DNA of 64,000 bases from an uncultured Ignavibacteria bacterium (GCA_913061095.1 CAJXVM010000001.1:186001-250000); one strand, 5' to 3'; shown: positions 41,006 to 51,933, counted from the stretch's first letter. Notes: generated by a model from the letters alone, not told the origin. A program made the numbers and translations.

Positions 41006-44000
41006 ATGTGTTCCGTCCCATCCCCCAGCAAGCCGATCCATCCAGCTATCGCAGCATCATTCTTCCTCATGCTCATGTGCTGGCTGCTCCCGCAATCGGC
41101 ACTGCATGCAGCATTTCCTCTGAACGGAAATCCCGGCGGTATTCCTGCGCTGAGAGGGAAATCCCTCGACAGCAGGCCGGTCTGCTTCACCGAGAACCGC
41201 GGGCAGATCGTGGACACCGAGGGCAATCCCCGCCCGGACATCCTCTACACGGCCGACGTGAACGGTGTGCGGCTCTACGTCCGACGCACGGGTATCAGTT
41301 ACGTGTTTTCGCAGCGGAAAGAGCCGGAGAAGATGCCTGACAGCCAAACGAACGCCTTCATGTCCTCGAAAGCGGAAACGGAAGTCGTGCTCTATCGCAT
41401 GGACATGGACTTCGCCGGCGGGAATCCCTTCGCGCAGGCGCGTCCGGGGAAAGTGCTCGATGGCGTCTCTCACTATTACCTCGCGCACTGTCCCGACGGG
41501 ATTCGTGACGTGCGGACCTTCGAAGGGATCGTGATGGAAGACATCTATCCCTCCATCGACATGCGCATCATGACGGTGGATGGAAAGATGAAATCCGAGT
41601 TCATTGTGCATCCGGGCGGGAACCCGGCGGACATCCGCATGGAGTACACCGGCGCGACAGAGATGTTCGATATGCCGGACGGCGGCATGCAGGTGCACGC
41701 GCCGCTGGGATATTTCGAGGAGAGCACACCGGTGAGCTGGCAGGAGGATGGACGGGGAGTAAATGCCGAGTTCAGCATTAACGGATCGACACTCACCTGG
41801 GATGTCGAAGATTACGATGCGCAGAAAGATCTGATCATTGACCCATGGGGAACGTATCACGGTGGTTCACAGGTGGATCATTTTTACGCGGTAGATTGCG
41901 ATGGAACGGGGAATATCTATGTGACCGGATATACGGAGAGCAGTAACTTTCCCGTTCTCGCCGGAGTACAAAACACCTATGCAGGGGACGCTGACGCCAT
42001 TCTGGCGAAATACAGCAATGGGGGGCAACTCCTATGGTCAACTTACTGCGGAGGGAGCGGTGAAGATGTTGCATGTGCAATTGCAGTGGGCGCAACTGGT
42101 GATATGGTTGTCACGGGTGGTACGTTTAGTTCGAATTTTCCAATATTGAACGCATGGCAGGCCGGGCTCTCCGGCTCCCAGGATGTTTTCCTCATTAAAT
42201 TAAATTCGACGGGTCAACCCGTCTGGTCGACGTATTTCGGTGGGAGCGGTAACGAGGGATGGTATGTCGAAGCAGGCTACCTTGCTTCACCAAAAGGGGG
42301 GGTTGCCTTGGATGCCAGCGGAAACACCTATATAGCTGGAGGGACGGGCAGTACTGATCTGCCGGTGGTAAACGCGTATCAACCCACCTACGGTGGAGGC
42401 GGAGATGGTTATCTTGCTGAATTCTCACCGACCGGACAACTTTCCTGGGCGACATATTTCGGGGCATCAGGCGGGGAAAACTTTTATCAATGCTGCGTAA
42501 CCCCTCAGAATACAATCGCGGTGCTTGGAAGAGGTTCTGACCCTGGTTTCCCGGTGCATAATCCTGTTCAGGCAAATTTCGGAGGAGGACAACAGGATTT
42601 GACAATTACGGAGTTTACCAGCGGTGGGACGATGCTATGGTCAACATATCTTGGAGGTACTGACGCCGACTTCCCATACGAAATCTCATCAGACAGTCAT
42701 GGTGGACTTTACATCGCATCAATTACGTCGAGTTCAAATATGCCAACGGTTAATGCAATCCAACCGACTTTGGCCGGACCTGTGGACGGATATATCTGCA
42801 AGTTAGCAGCCACCTCAAATCCAAGTGGCGGACGCACAATCGAATGGGCCACGTACGTCGGAGGGAGTGGTAGGGATGGTAGTACTTCGATCTTTCCCGA
42901 TTCTCACGGGAATACGATTATTACCGGTTCAACCGGGAGTTCTGACTATCCTCTCGTAAATCCAGTGCAATCTGTGAAGCATGGCGACTATGATGGATTC
43001 TTGACGATCATCAACTCAAACCTCAGTGTCGAGTACTCGTCATACTGGGGTGGTGGGAGCTATAATGAAGGAGGGTATGGTATTGCCCTGGATCCCAATG
43101 AAAATATCATCATCGTCGGTATCAGCAACAGCCCTGATTTCGTGGAAGCAAACACCAGTCAGACAACACTCGGCGGAGACTATGATGGCATCATCGTCAA
43201 TTTCAGTGCCGGTGGTCCTGTCGTGCTTCCCCCCGATCCTCCAACCGATCTGACCGCCACTGTACTATCCCCTACCCGCATCCAACTGGACTGGAAGGAC
43301 AACGCCGATAATGAGAACAGGTACGTGATTGATCACAAAACTCCCAGTACGTCCTGGAGTCCGCTCGAAACCGTGGCGCCGAATTCGGAGACATGGACCG
43401 TCGCCGACCTCTCGCCCGACACCGAACACAGCTTCCGGGTGAAAGCGGCGAACTCCCAGCATGAATCCGACTGGTCGAATGTCGCTACGGTCACCACCGG
43501 GACGTTCGACCCCCCGGCCAACCTCACTGCCACGGGACATTCGTCAGAGGAGGTCATGCTGACGTGGGATGACAACACCGACGGAGAGGAGGGCTATGAA
43601 CTCGAATACCGCAAACCCGGGGACAGCTGGATGTCGGCCGGGGGTGCCGCCGCTGACGCGGAGAAAGCCATGCTGGGAGGCCTCGAAGCGAACACGACAT
43701 ACGACTTCCGCATTCGCGCCTTCGCTGGAAACATCGCAACGGACTATTCCAACACTGCCCAGGGCAGGACGCTGCTGTATCTGACCGCGCCCACGAATCT
43801 CGACGGCGTGCTGCAGTCCGAAACGCATGTCGCGCTGACCTGGGAAGACAACGCCGACGGAGAATCCGGCTACGAGGTCGAGCACAACGAGATGGACCAG
43901 GGCTGGGTGACGATCCACACCACCGATGCTGATGCGACGAGCTATGACGCACAGGCACTCACCCCCCGTACGACAAACCGATTTCGCGTGCGCGCGGTGG

Positions 44001-47000
44001 GACCGAACGCCGCATCGGGGTACTCCAATGAGTACACCATATACACGCGCATGAAGCCAGCTCCGCCGCAGAACCTCGATGCCACGGCGGAGGATCATAC
44101 GTCGATTCGCGTGACATGGGAAAGGGGATCCGAGAACGAGGACGGCTTCGAGGTGGAGCGCAAGGCACCCGGGGAGGACTGGACACTGCTGACCACATCC
44201 GGACCGGGTGACGGCGACATCCTCGATGAGAACCTGGAGATGACCACGATATACTGGTACCGCGTGCGCGCGGAGAATGACCTCGGGTATTCGGACTGGT
44301 CGAATGAGGACAGCGCCACAACGCTGGACATCCCCATTCCCTCCGCTCCCTTCGGTTTGCGCGCCGAAGCCGCAGGACCGACGTCCATCACACTGAACTG
44401 GGTAGCCCCATCCCCCAATTACGCAGAATCTTTCGAAATCGAACAATCGCTCACTGGCGACGAAAACGACTTCTCCCGCGTGCCGCCCGATGCGGATGGC
44501 AAGGCGCGAACGCATACTGTCACCGGACTCGATCCACAAACGGAATACTATTTCCGCATCAGGGCGGTGAATCGTTCAGGAGCATCGGATTACAGCAACA
44601 TCGCGAGTGCCACCACACAGGGGTCGGACGATCCCATCCGTCCACGAAACCTCGCGGCACGCGCGCTCAGTGAATCGCAGATCGAGGTTACCTGGGAGAT
44701 GCCCGATCCGTCGAATGAGGATGGCTTCGAACTGCAACGCTCTCTGACGGGAAGTGAGGGAGACTTCACTTCCCTCTCGCCGGCTCCCGGTCAGGGTATC
44801 CGGAAGTACACCGATGACGGACTCGCGGCAAACACGAGATACTATTACCGCCTGCGGTCGCATAACAGCTTTGGTGAGTCCGTATGGACCGACACGGTCA
44901 GCGCAACAACGCTCAATGGCGGAATCAGTCCCGAACTCCTCGCTGCCATGGACGCCAAGGAACAGATTATCACCGAGGTCGAGGAGATCATTCCCGAAGG
45001 CAGCCAGGAGATGGCCGCGCTCCGCTCTCTCCTTGGGGATTACCCCCGCGGCTACGATGAATCCGCTGCGGAGGACCTGATCACCCGGTGGAGATCCGAG
45101 GGGACGGACAACGACGCCACTGCCACCGAAGCGATGAAACGGTTCACTCTGTTCGAAAAAGCCCTGCGAGACAGCTGGGGCGACGAGGAAGCGACTCCGC
45201 CTGTGACAGGCGTGCTGGATCTTGGCAGCCAGTGCGGACGCATCCCGGCCATTGCTTCGAAGGACCTGATGGCCCTGTCCCTGGCATGGAAGGATGAACG
45301 CGCGTTCCTCGGCATAGACGATCCGCACGTGGATGCCGCCATGGAAGACATGATCCTTGCGCTGAGCGACAATACGTGGATGCTGCTTGCGCTCATGGGC
45401 GCAGACCGCGGAACGGAGCTTCCAGACCTTACCTCTGACATCCTCGTTGGCCGCGGAGATGTCATGGATCTTTCCTCGAACCTCATGCTGTCGCTCCTGG
45501 ATTACTGGCGGGAACACATGCTCGGCCGGTATTACTTCCCCGCCACACAGCCGCTGATCCCCGCATACGCCGACAGTACCGAACAGCTGGCTGTTACCGG
45601 AACATACGCGGAAGCGGAGGGTGAGAAGGATGCCTACGAGACGCAGCTGCGTGCGGACATCGATGCGCTCACCATGGATTTCAGCGACTACTATCGGATC
45701 GGCACAAGCCTCGATCGCGCCTTTGCCATCGGGCAGACACCGGGTGTGGATGCGGATGTCTTTCTCCTCCGCATCAAGGGCTTGCGTCCGGACCTGACGA
45801 ACAATATGTACGCGGCGATCACCGATGCAGGCATTCCCACCGAACGATTCCTGTACCTCACGTCGCCGGAGCCAGTAAAAGGGCTCGGCTCTGTCCCCTC
45901 GGCTCTCGATTACGTGGGCAGCAACATTTTCGATCCGAAACTTGGCGGCAGTCCCCATCAGAGAAACACCCCGAACGTGTTCCAATTCATGACGACCCCA
46001 CAGTCAACGCTCGAAATCGATGATGACGTTGCCTTCCTGGAAGAACTGCGGGCGAAGGTCCTTGAGGGTGATACCGAGTACATATCGGATCAGTACGACG
46101 CGCTTCGCCGCAGCGGCAAGGACATGGTGGCTGATGTTAACCGGCTCCAGCGGCCGCTGATGGGGGTAGACCGTGCAGAACTCTATCAGGACGAAACATT
46201 GCGCAGCGATTACTACTACGCACTCGCGCGGATGCAGCTTTTGAAAACCCGGCGAACGGTTCTCTCAGTCGCCCTTGCAGACTACATGCTCACGCCTACT
46301 GCGCAAAAGCAGACCGCTCTGGTCGCTGAGATTGATTCGATCATCGGTCCACTCGACGGTGCGATCGATGATCTTGCGAATCTGGTCACTGACGCGACAA
46401 GTCTGATCACACTGCCTGTGCTCTCACTCGATAACGCAGACATCATACGCGACGAGGCAAGCGGTCCAGACCGCTGCCGCATCCGCTTCACGGTGAAAAA
46501 CGTCGGCGGCGCCGAGGCAAGCAACACCGAGGCTGCCATCGATGTGCTGACTGCTGGCGTGACGACTGTTGGTGACAGCGAGTTCTCCCTCGGCACCCTC
46601 CAAACCGCTGCTTCCACGCGCGACAGCATGGATGTCGAGATTCCAAAGGACATCACGCAAATATCGATCAGCGCCGTGCTCGAATCCGGCGACCGCAGCT
46701 TCATCGATCGCATGACGCTTCCCGTCCCGCAGTCCACCACCGGAATCGAGAATGCTCCCCTGCGTCCTGCGTCCTGCATCCTGCATCAGAATTACCCGAA
46801 TCCGTTCCGGGGGCATACAACAATCACCTACACCATCCCGCAGCGAAGCAGCGTGACACTTCGGGTCTTCGACATATTCGGGCGCGAGGTGCAGCGGGTG
46901 CACAGGCACGCACAGATGCCGGGATCGTACAGCATTCGAGTAAACTCAGGTGACCTCCGCAGCGGGACCTATCTCTACACCCTCGAAGCGAACGGTGCCG

Positions 47001-47032
47001 TGCTGTCCCGAAGGATGGTTGTGATGAGATAG
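41006..47032 (+). CDS. 2008-residue DUF7948 / SBBP / fibronectin type III secreted protein with T9SS sorting domain
   Basis: Start at the ATG at 41006, behind GGAGGA; the open frame begins earlier without signals. A signal-like segment ('AIAASFFLMLMCWLLP') ends near AFP. Domains in order: DUF7948-type N-terminal domain (about 62-278, 'FTENRGQIVDTEGNPRPD'), SBBP beta-propeller repeats (about 278-740, with recurring 'WSTYxGGSGxD' and 'GNIYVTGYTxSxxFP'), six fibronectin type III domains (about 743-1305), a helical region (about 1307-1800), a CARDB-like beta domain (about 1805-1910) and a type A sorting domain ('LHQNYPNPFRGHTTITY'). Secreted or surface-bound; ligand unknown. The SBBP part is visibly lower in GC than the rest. 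Confidence 0.9.
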   Translation: MCSVPSPSKPIHPAIAASFFLMLMCWLLPQSALHAAFPLNGNPGGIPALRGKSLDSRPVCFTENRGQIVDTEGNPRPDILYTADVNGVRLYVRRTGISYVFSQRKEPEKMPDSQTNAFMSSKAETEVVLYRMDMDFAGGNPFAQARPGKVLDGVSHYYLAHCPDGIRDVRTFEGIVMEDIYPSIDMRIMTVDGKMKSEFIVHPGGNPADIRMEYTGATEMFDMPDGGMQVHAPLGYFEESTPVSWQEDGRGVNAEFSINGSTLTWDVEDYDAQKDLIIDPWGTYHGGSQVDHFYAVDCDGTGNIYVTGYTESSNFPVLAGVQNTYAGDADAILAKYSNGGQLLWSTYCGGSGEDVACAIAVGATGDMVVTGGTFSSNFPILNAWQAGLSGSQDVFLIKLNSTGQPVWSTYFGGSGNEGWYVEAGYLASPKGGVALDASGNTYIAGGTGSTDLPVVNAYQPTYGGGGDGYLAEFSPTGQLSWATYFGASGGENFYQCCVTPQNTIAVLGRGSDPGFPVHNPVQANFGGGQQDLTITEFTSGGTMLWSTYLGGTDADFPYEISSDSHGGLYIASITSSSNMPTVNAIQPTLAGPVDGYICKLAATSNPSGGRTIEWATYVGGSGRDGSTSIFPDSHGNTIITGSTGSSDYPLVNPVQSVKHGDYDGFLTIINSNLSVEYSSYWGGGSYNEGGYGIALDPNENIIIVGISNSPDFVEANTSQTTLGGDYDGIIVNFSAGGPVVLPPDPPTDLTATVLSPTRIQLDWKDNADNENRYVIDHKTPSTSWSPLETVAPNSETWTVADLSPDTEHSFRVKAANSQHESDWSNVATVTTGTFDPPANLTATGHSSEEVMLTWDDNTDGEEGYELEYRKPGDSWMSAGGAAADAEKAMLGGLEANTTYDFRIRAFAGNIATDYSNTAQGRTLLYLTAPTNLDGVLQSETHVALTWEDNADGESGYEVEHNEMDQGWVTIHTTDADATSYDAQALTPRTTNRFRVRAVGPNAASGYSNEYTIYTRMKPAPPQNLDATAEDHTSIRVTWERGSENEDGFEVERKAPGEDWTLLTTSGPGDGDILDENLEMTTIYWYRVRAENDLGYSDWSNEDSATTLDIPIPSAPFGLRAEAAGPTSITLNWVAPSPNYAESFEIEQSLTGDENDFSRVPPDADGKARTHTVTGLDPQTEYYFRIRAVNRSGASDYSNIASATTQGSDDPIRPRNLAARALSESQIEVTWEMPDPSNEDGFELQRSLTGSEGDFTSLSPAPGQGIRKYTDDGLAANTRYYYRLRSHNSFGESVWTDTVSATTLNGGISPELLAAMDAKEQIITEVEEIIPEGSQEMAALRSLLGDYPRGYDESAAEDLITRWRSEGTDNDATATEAMKRFTLFEKALRDSWGDEEATPPVTGVLDLGSQCGRIPAIASKDLMALSLAWKDERAFLGIDDPHVDAAMEDMILALSDNTWMLLALMGADRGTELPDLTSDILVGRGDVMDLSSNLMLSLLDYWREHMLGRYYFPATQPLIPAYADSTEQLAVTGTYAEAEGEKDAYETQLRADIDALTMDFSDYYRIGTSLDRAFAIGQTPGVDADVFLLRIKGLRPDLTNNMYAAITDAGIPTERFLYLTSPEPVKGLGSVPSALDYVGSNIFDPKLGGSPHQRNTPNVFQFMTTPQSTLEIDDDVAFLEELRAKVLEGDTEYISDQYDALRRSGKDMVADVNRLQRPLMGVDRAELYQDETLRSDYYYALARMQLLKTRRTVLSVALADYMLTPTAQKQTALVAEIDSIIGPLDGAIDDLANLVTDATSLITLPVLSLDNADIIRDEASGPDRCRIRFTVKNVGGAEASNTEAAIDVLTAGVTTVGDSEFSLGTLQTAASTRDSMDVEIPKDITQISISAVLESGDRSFIDRMTLPVPQSTTGIENAPLRPASCILHQNYPNPFRGHTTITYTIPQRSSVTLRVFDIFGREVQRVHRHAQMPGSYSIRVNSGDLRSGTYLYTLEANGAVLSRRMVVMR

Positions 47033-47127
47033 GAATGTATTGTAGATTCAGGCGACACGCATCCGACACAGACTGAAAAGCTAACGGGATGCACCATATC
47101 GCAGCTCTTATGATCACAGGAAACTGT

Positions 47128-47664
47128 ATGATTCGTAACGCACGGCGCTTGTGGCTCTTCGCAATCCTCCCGGTGCTGATCCTCTGTATTCTGTTCCCGG
47201 CCTGTCAGCTGTATATCCCTCCAGGACAGTATGAGTTCAACAGATCACGGATTGTGGAGCAACCGGCTGACGAGGTCTGGGCACGGGCAGCACAGTGGTA
47301 TACCGGCCTCGGTTTTGATGCGGACAGCATCGACTACGATTCCGGAGAGCTGCGGGCGACGATCGGAATGGCCGTAAGAAACGGGAGAGATTTCTGCGAC
47401 TGTGGTATTGTCCGCGGTGATACACTGGATATGAGGATATACACCGTGTACCAGGATATCGGCATTCATGAAATAGCCGAGGGGAAAACAGAAATCACTC
47501 TTGACTGCCTTTTCTATGCAGAGCTGGATACGGTCGATACCGGTGGCGTCTGGATGGGAACATTTGATAATGATCCACGATGGATTCCGTGCAGCAGCCT
47601 CGGCAGATATGAAGCGGAGATGCTCGATAAGCTCGAAGGCAAGCTTCCCATGTTCTGTGAATAG
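47128..47664 (+). CDS. Uncharacterised lipoprotein
   Basis: 178 residues from the ATG at 47128, behind CAGGAAAC. The signal 'LWLFAILPVLILCILFPAC' has a lipobox with Cys. The mature part ('VEQPADEVWARAAQWYTGLG', 'RIYTVYQDIGIHEIAEGKTE') resembles small periplasmic beta-rich proteins in which a START- or DUF4468-like fold is possible, but I do not recognise a family with confidence. It lies alone between the 2008-residue gene and a LuxR-type regulator. Confidence 0.72.
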   Translation: MIRNARRLWLFAILPVLILCILFPACQLYIPPGQYEFNRSRIVEQPADEVWARAAQWYTGLGFDADSIDYDSGELRATIGMAVRNGRDFCDCGIVRGDTLDMRIYTVYQDIGIHEIAEGKTEITLDCLFYAELDTVDTGGVWMGTFDNDPRWIPCSSLGRYEAEMLDKLEGKLPMFCE

Positions 47665-47773
47665 TGCTGTACGGTGGCAGCGTTTTCACAGGTGACGAAA
47701 CAGGTTGACGTTCCGACCGGGAGAGCATATATTTGCCGGAGAAGTCAATCCCGTACAATCCTCGTGTTCCGCC

Positions 47774-48430
47774 ATGGCCGACGACGAGGTCCGCATCATA
47801 CTCGCGGACGATCATCCCATCTTCCTGAAGGGACTGCAGGATATCCTCGACGGTGTGGAGCACTTCCATATCCTGGCCTGCTGCGAGGACGGCGAGGCGG
47901 CGCTTGCATGTATCCGTGAGGAACGACCGGATGTCGCGATACTGGACGTGGGCATGCCGAAGCTGACCGGACTCGAGGTTGCGGCGGTCGCACAGCACGA
48001 GGACCTCCCGACTCGTATTATCATTCTCACCATCTCGGATCGTGTTGAGGTATTCAACCGTGCGATCGATCACGGGATTGCCGGGTACATCCTCAAGGAT
48101 TCGGCGGTCGTTGACCTCGTGCGCGGTGTGCACACGGTGCTCCGCGGCGAATATTATTTCAGTCCCACTCTCGCGGTTCGAACGGTTCTTCAGGACACTC
48201 ATCCCGACGCCCCGCTTACGATATCCAGCGGTCTCAATGCGCTGACACCGACGGAACGAAAAGTCCTGCACTTCATTTCCGACAACAAGACATCCGCCGA
48301 TATCGGGGAGCTGATGCATATCAGCACACGCACGGTGGAAAAACACCGTTCCAATATCGCCGAGAAGCTGCAGCTGCATGGCTCTTACGCGCTGGTGCGT
48401 TTCGCCCTGCAGAACCGGCATTTCCTGTAG
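47774..48430 (+). CDS. NarL/FixJ-type response regulator (receiver plus LuxR HTH)
   Basis: 218 residues from the ATG at 47774 (MADDEVRIILADDHP). The receiver has DD at the pocket, phospho-Asp58 in 'VAILDVGMPKLTGLEV', and Lys in 'AGYILKDSAVVDLV'. The C-terminal LuxR-type HTH is 'LTPTERKVLHFISDNKTSAD' with the recognition helix in 'ISTRTVEKHRSNIAEKL'. It is the only DNA-binding response regulator in the island, and the NarX-type histidine kinase at 56-58 kb has the HisKA_3 domain that normally pairs with this class. The pairing is inference. Confidence 0.92.
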   Translation: MADDEVRIILADDHPIFLKGLQDILDGVEHFHILACCEDGEAALACIREERPDVAILDVGMPKLTGLEVAAVAQHEDLPTRIIILTISDRVEVFNRAIDHGIAGYILKDSAVVDLVRGVHTVLRGEYYFSPTLAVRTVLQDTHPDAPLTISSGLNALTPTERKVLHFISDNKTSADIGELMHISTRTVEKHRSNIAEKLQLHGSYALVRFALQNRHFL

Positions 48431-48561
48431 TATTCATCCCCTCCCCGCATACGTAGTACCACGTAGAGAAAATGGATAGTCCCTCGCATTGATCCCCACC
48501 CGCTCACCGGCGACATTTCCGATGTCATTCAAACTTCAATCTCCCACAGGAAGAACCACCT

Positions 48562-48957
48562 GTGAAGGTCCTCATCACGGACAATGACGCGCAGGTACGC
48601 GCGCTGCTGCGTGAACTGCTCAGAGAACTGCACGACGACGTGCTGGAATGTGCTGACGGACACGCGGCGCTGCGGCTCTGTGAGACCGAGCAGCCGGACC
48701 TGCTGCTCATGGACATCCGGATGCCGCAGCTGAACGGCATCGAAACCACGCGGCGCATTATCGCCGCCCATCCGGACCTGCAGGTGCTGATCGTGACACA
48801 GTACGACGACGATGACCTCCGCATGAAGGCGCGTGAAGCCGGAGCACACGGCTATTTCCTGAAAGACGACCTCCTGCTGCTGCAGCAGCACCTGCGGAGG
48901 CTTCACGGGCGTGACAGATATACCGATACCGATGAATACAACCACCAGCATAACTGA
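48562..48957 (+). CDS. Stand-alone receiver-domain response regulator
   Basis: 131 residues from a GTG at 48562 (ACAGGAAG about ten bases before). Phospho-Asp51 in 'LLLMDIRMPQLNGIETTRR', Lys in 'HGYFLKDDLLLLQQHL'. The last 15 residues are polar. It is paralogous to the receiver at 40.4 kb and lies 12 bases before the 987-residue DUF7948/SBBP gene, so the two are probably co-transcribed. Confidence 0.9.
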   Translation: MKVLITDNDAQVRALLRELLRELHDDVLECADGHAALRLCETEQPDLLLMDIRMPQLNGIETTRRIIAAHPDLQVLIVTQYDDDDLRMKAREAGAHGYFLKDDLLLLQQHLRRLHGRDRYTDTDEYNHQHN

Positions 48958-48969
48958 GGAGATAGAACA

Positions 48970-51933
48970 ATGAAACGGCAGCATATCACGATCATCACAA
49001 TGCTTCTGTGCTGCACCGTCTGCCTGGCGGGCGCGGCCACCACGGCGGACTCCGGTCCAGGCACGGAACGGCACACGATGGTCCCACTGCTCTTCCAGGA
49101 GAACCGCGGGCAGATCGTCGACACTGACGGAAAGACGCGGGCGGATGTGGCATTCATCGCATCCCTGCCGGGCATGCGCATGTACGTGCGCAGCGACGGC
49201 ATCAGCTATGTATTCACCGATGGGAGTTCCACGAGAGGAACCGCACAGTATCGCATTGATATGACGCTCGAGGGCTGCAATCCCTCCGCGACGATCCGCG
49301 GCGAGGATCTCGCACACAGCGTCGTGCATTATTACCTGCCGCACTGTCCGTCCGGGATTGCCGGGATACGGGAATACCGGAGCATCGTGTACGAAAACAT
49401 CTATGACGCCATCGATCTCGAACTGCTGTCGAACGGCGATCGGATCAAGTATAACTTCATCGTCCATCCGGGCGGAAACGCTGCGCGCATTCGCATGCGC
49501 TACAGCGGAACGACCGGAGTGCGGATCACGGAATCAGGATCCCTGCGCATCACGACACCCCTCGGGCAGGTCGAGGAAGCAGCGCCGTACTGCTACGCCG
49601 GACACAGCGACAGCGAGGTCCCCTCGTCCTTCATCTGTGACGGGAACGTGGTTTCCTTCCGTCTTGACCCCTACGACCATGCGCAGACGCTGGTGATCGA
49701 TCCCTGGGCGACATATTACGGCGGCAGCGGAACCGACGTCTGCACCGGTGTCGCGACAGACGCCTCCGGCAATGTCATCATGACCGGTTACACCTCGAGT
49801 ACTGATTTCCCGACGGTCTCCGGACAGCAGTCCGTCATCGCAGGCGGCGAGGACGCGTTCATCGTGAAGTTCGATGCGAGCGGGACGCGGCTGTGGGCGA
49901 CGTACTTCGGCGGCTCCGGAGATGAACGGGCGTATGTGACGGTGGACGGCTCCGGCAATATCATTCTCGGTGGGACTACCGACAGTCCCGACCTCCCCAC
50001 CACTGCGGGGACACTGCAGCCTGTGTATGGAGGTGACAGCGACATGTACGCCGCGAAATTCAGTGCGTCTGGCACGCTGCTCTGGGCGACGTACGTCGGC
50101 GGATCAGGCACGGAGAGCAACGGATTCAACAACGGGAAGGTGGCGTCGGATGCGCAGGGGCATGTTCTGATCTGCGGATCGACGAATAGCCTGGATTACC
50201 CCGTGAGTGTGGGAGCGTTTCAAACCTCTCTTTCGAAGCGGAAAGACATGGACGTCTGCGTGACAGCGCTGACATCCGCGGGCACGATGCACTGGTCAAC
50301 CTATTACGGCAACAGGGGTGGTGAGGGTGCGAATGATATCGCAGTGGATGCATCTGGAAACGTGTTCGTAACCGGTGGTGCGGGAGATGGTTTTCCCGTC
50401 ACTCCCGGTGCGTACCAGACGAGCTCTGCGGGAGGGCTGGATGGATTCATCATCAAGTTCAGCAATACCGGTCAGCGGCTCTGGGCAACATTCGTGGGTG
50501 GGTCTGATGGTGACTGGGCACGCGCCGTCGCAACCTCTCCCGAGGGCAGTGTGTACGTCACCGGATATACATGGAGTGGCGATTACCCGGTAACGCCGGG
50601 AGCGTTTCAGACCGTCCCACCCAGTGCTTCAACCGTGTACGACCCGATGATCAGTAAATTCTCGGAAAACGGCTCCCTGCTCTGGTCTTCCTACTGCGGA
50701 GGAAGTGACAGCGATGTCGCATACGAACTGGCAGTGGATGGTTCCGGTAACGTGATCCTGACAGGCCGCACCGCGAGCAACGACTATCCCGTTTCCGCAG
50801 GCGGTTTCCAGTCGGGCGCAGCGGGCGGAGGCGACGGCATGGTCACGAAATTCTCCTCCAACGGTTCGATGCTCTGGTCGACGTACTGTGGCGGTACATT
50901 GCGTGATGATCTGACGACAGCGGCCGTGAACAGTTCCGGGGAGGTATTCCTTGGCGGTCTGACGCTGAGCACGGACTTCCCCACCTTCGCCGCTTTCCAG
51001 AACACGCTTGCCAGCGGCCCGGATGCGGTATGTGTGGCACTCACATCCAGCGGACTCATCCCCGGGTACAATGTTCCTCCCGTCGCGGTCGCGACGGCGG
51101 AGCCCTCACAGGGGATCATCCCGCTGACGGTGTCCTTCACCGGGGACGGATCGTATGACCTCGACGGTACCATCACCGCGTACGCGTGGGACTTCGGAGA
51201 CGGGAATACTGCATCGACGGCAAATCCCCAGCACACCTATACGACGGCGGACACCTATACCGTGACGCTGACCGTCACCGATAATGACCTGGCAACGGCG
51301 ACAGCAACTGTGACCATCACCGCGAACGCGGCGGGAAGCTACGTGTTCGTCGCGAGCCAGTCGGTGACACACGCCACCCTGCCCGGCAACAAGGAACTCG
51401 CAGAGGATCTCGTCGTCGTCAGGGACAACAACGGCCAGCCGGTCGACGGTGCGGTCGTGACTGCGGATTACACGGGGCCGACATCCGGATCCACATCCGG
51501 CATCACCGGTGCGAACGGTGAAGTGACACTCGAATCCGCGTGGGACCGCAATCCCAGTGGCATATGGTGCTTCACGGTCACTGGTGTGCAGGCATCCGGG
51601 AGTACATTCAATTCTTCCATGAGTGTCCTCACGGCGTGCGAAATCGCACCGAAGATTGTCCGTCCGCTGCCGAGCGAGGTCGAAGTCTCCGTACAGCCGA
51701 ATCCGTTCAAGTCGTCCGCCACGATCCACTATTCCCTGCCGCACGATGCGCAGGTGATACTGCGCGTATATGACGCCGTGGGTCGCGAAGTGGCGGTGCT
51801 GCTGGACGGCAGCGTATCCGCAGGAATACACGCGGTGCGATTTGACGCACACGACCTTCCGGGCGGTGTATACTACTACCGACTTTCCGCGGACGCAGAG
51901 GTGCAAACAGGTTCCATGGTGCTGGTGAAGTGA
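48970..51933 (+). CDS. DUF7948 / SBBP / PKD secreted protein with T9SS sorting domain
   Basis: 987 residues from the ATG at 48970 behind GAGGAGATA. Signal peptide MKRQHITIITMLLCCTVCLA. DUF7948-type domain about 36-243 ('FQENRGQIVDTDGKTRAD'), SBBP repeats about 243-700 ('DPWATYYGGSGTD', 'GNVIMTGYTSSTDFPTVS'), a PKD domain about 702-785 ('AYAWDFGDGNTASTANPQHT'), an Ig-like module about 790-880 ('DNNGQPVDGAVVTADYTG'), and a C-terminal sorting domain from 'VSVQPNPFKSSATIHYSL'. It shares its first two domains with the 2008-residue protein but lacks the FN3 part. Likely secreted by T9SS; binding partner unknown. Confidence 0.9.
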   Translation: MKRQHITIITMLLCCTVCLAGAATTADSGPGTERHTMVPLLFQENRGQIVDTDGKTRADVAFIASLPGMRMYVRSDGISYVFTDGSSTRGTAQYRIDMTLEGCNPSATIRGEDLAHSVVHYYLPHCPSGIAGIREYRSIVYENIYDAIDLELLSNGDRIKYNFIVHPGGNAARIRMRYSGTTGVRITESGSLRITTPLGQVEEAAPYCYAGHSDSEVPSSFICDGNVVSFRLDPYDHAQTLVIDPWATYYGGSGTDVCTGVATDASGNVIMTGYTSSTDFPTVSGQQSVIAGGEDAFIVKFDASGTRLWATYFGGSGDERAYVTVDGSGNIILGGTTDSPDLPTTAGTLQPVYGGDSDMYAAKFSASGTLLWATYVGGSGTESNGFNNGKVASDAQGHVLICGSTNSLDYPVSVGAFQTSLSKRKDMDVCVTALTSAGTMHWSTYYGNRGGEGANDIAVDASGNVFVTGGAGDGFPVTPGAYQTSSAGGLDGFIIKFSNTGQRLWATFVGGSDGDWARAVATSPEGSVYVTGYTWSGDYPVTPGAFQTVPPSASTVYDPMISKFSENGSLLWSSYCGGSDSDVAYELAVDGSGNVILTGRTASNDYPVSAGGFQSGAAGGGDGMVTKFSSNGSMLWSTYCGGTLRDDLTTAAVNSSGEVFLGGLTLSTDFPTFAAFQNTLASGPDAVCVALTSSGLIPGYNVPPVAVATAEPSQGIIPLTVSFTGDGSYDLDGTITAYAWDFGDGNTASTANPQHTYTTADTYTVTLTVTDNDLATATATVTITANAAGSYVFVASQSVTHATLPGNKELAEDLVVVRDNNGQPVDGAVVTADYTGPTSGSTSGITGANGEVTLESAWDRNPSGIWCFTVTGVQASGSTFNSSMSVLTACEIAPKIVRPLPSEVEVSVQPNPFKSSATIHYSLPHDAQVILRVYDAVGREVAVLLDGSVSAGIHAVRFDAHDLPGGVYYYRLSADAEVQTGSMVLVK

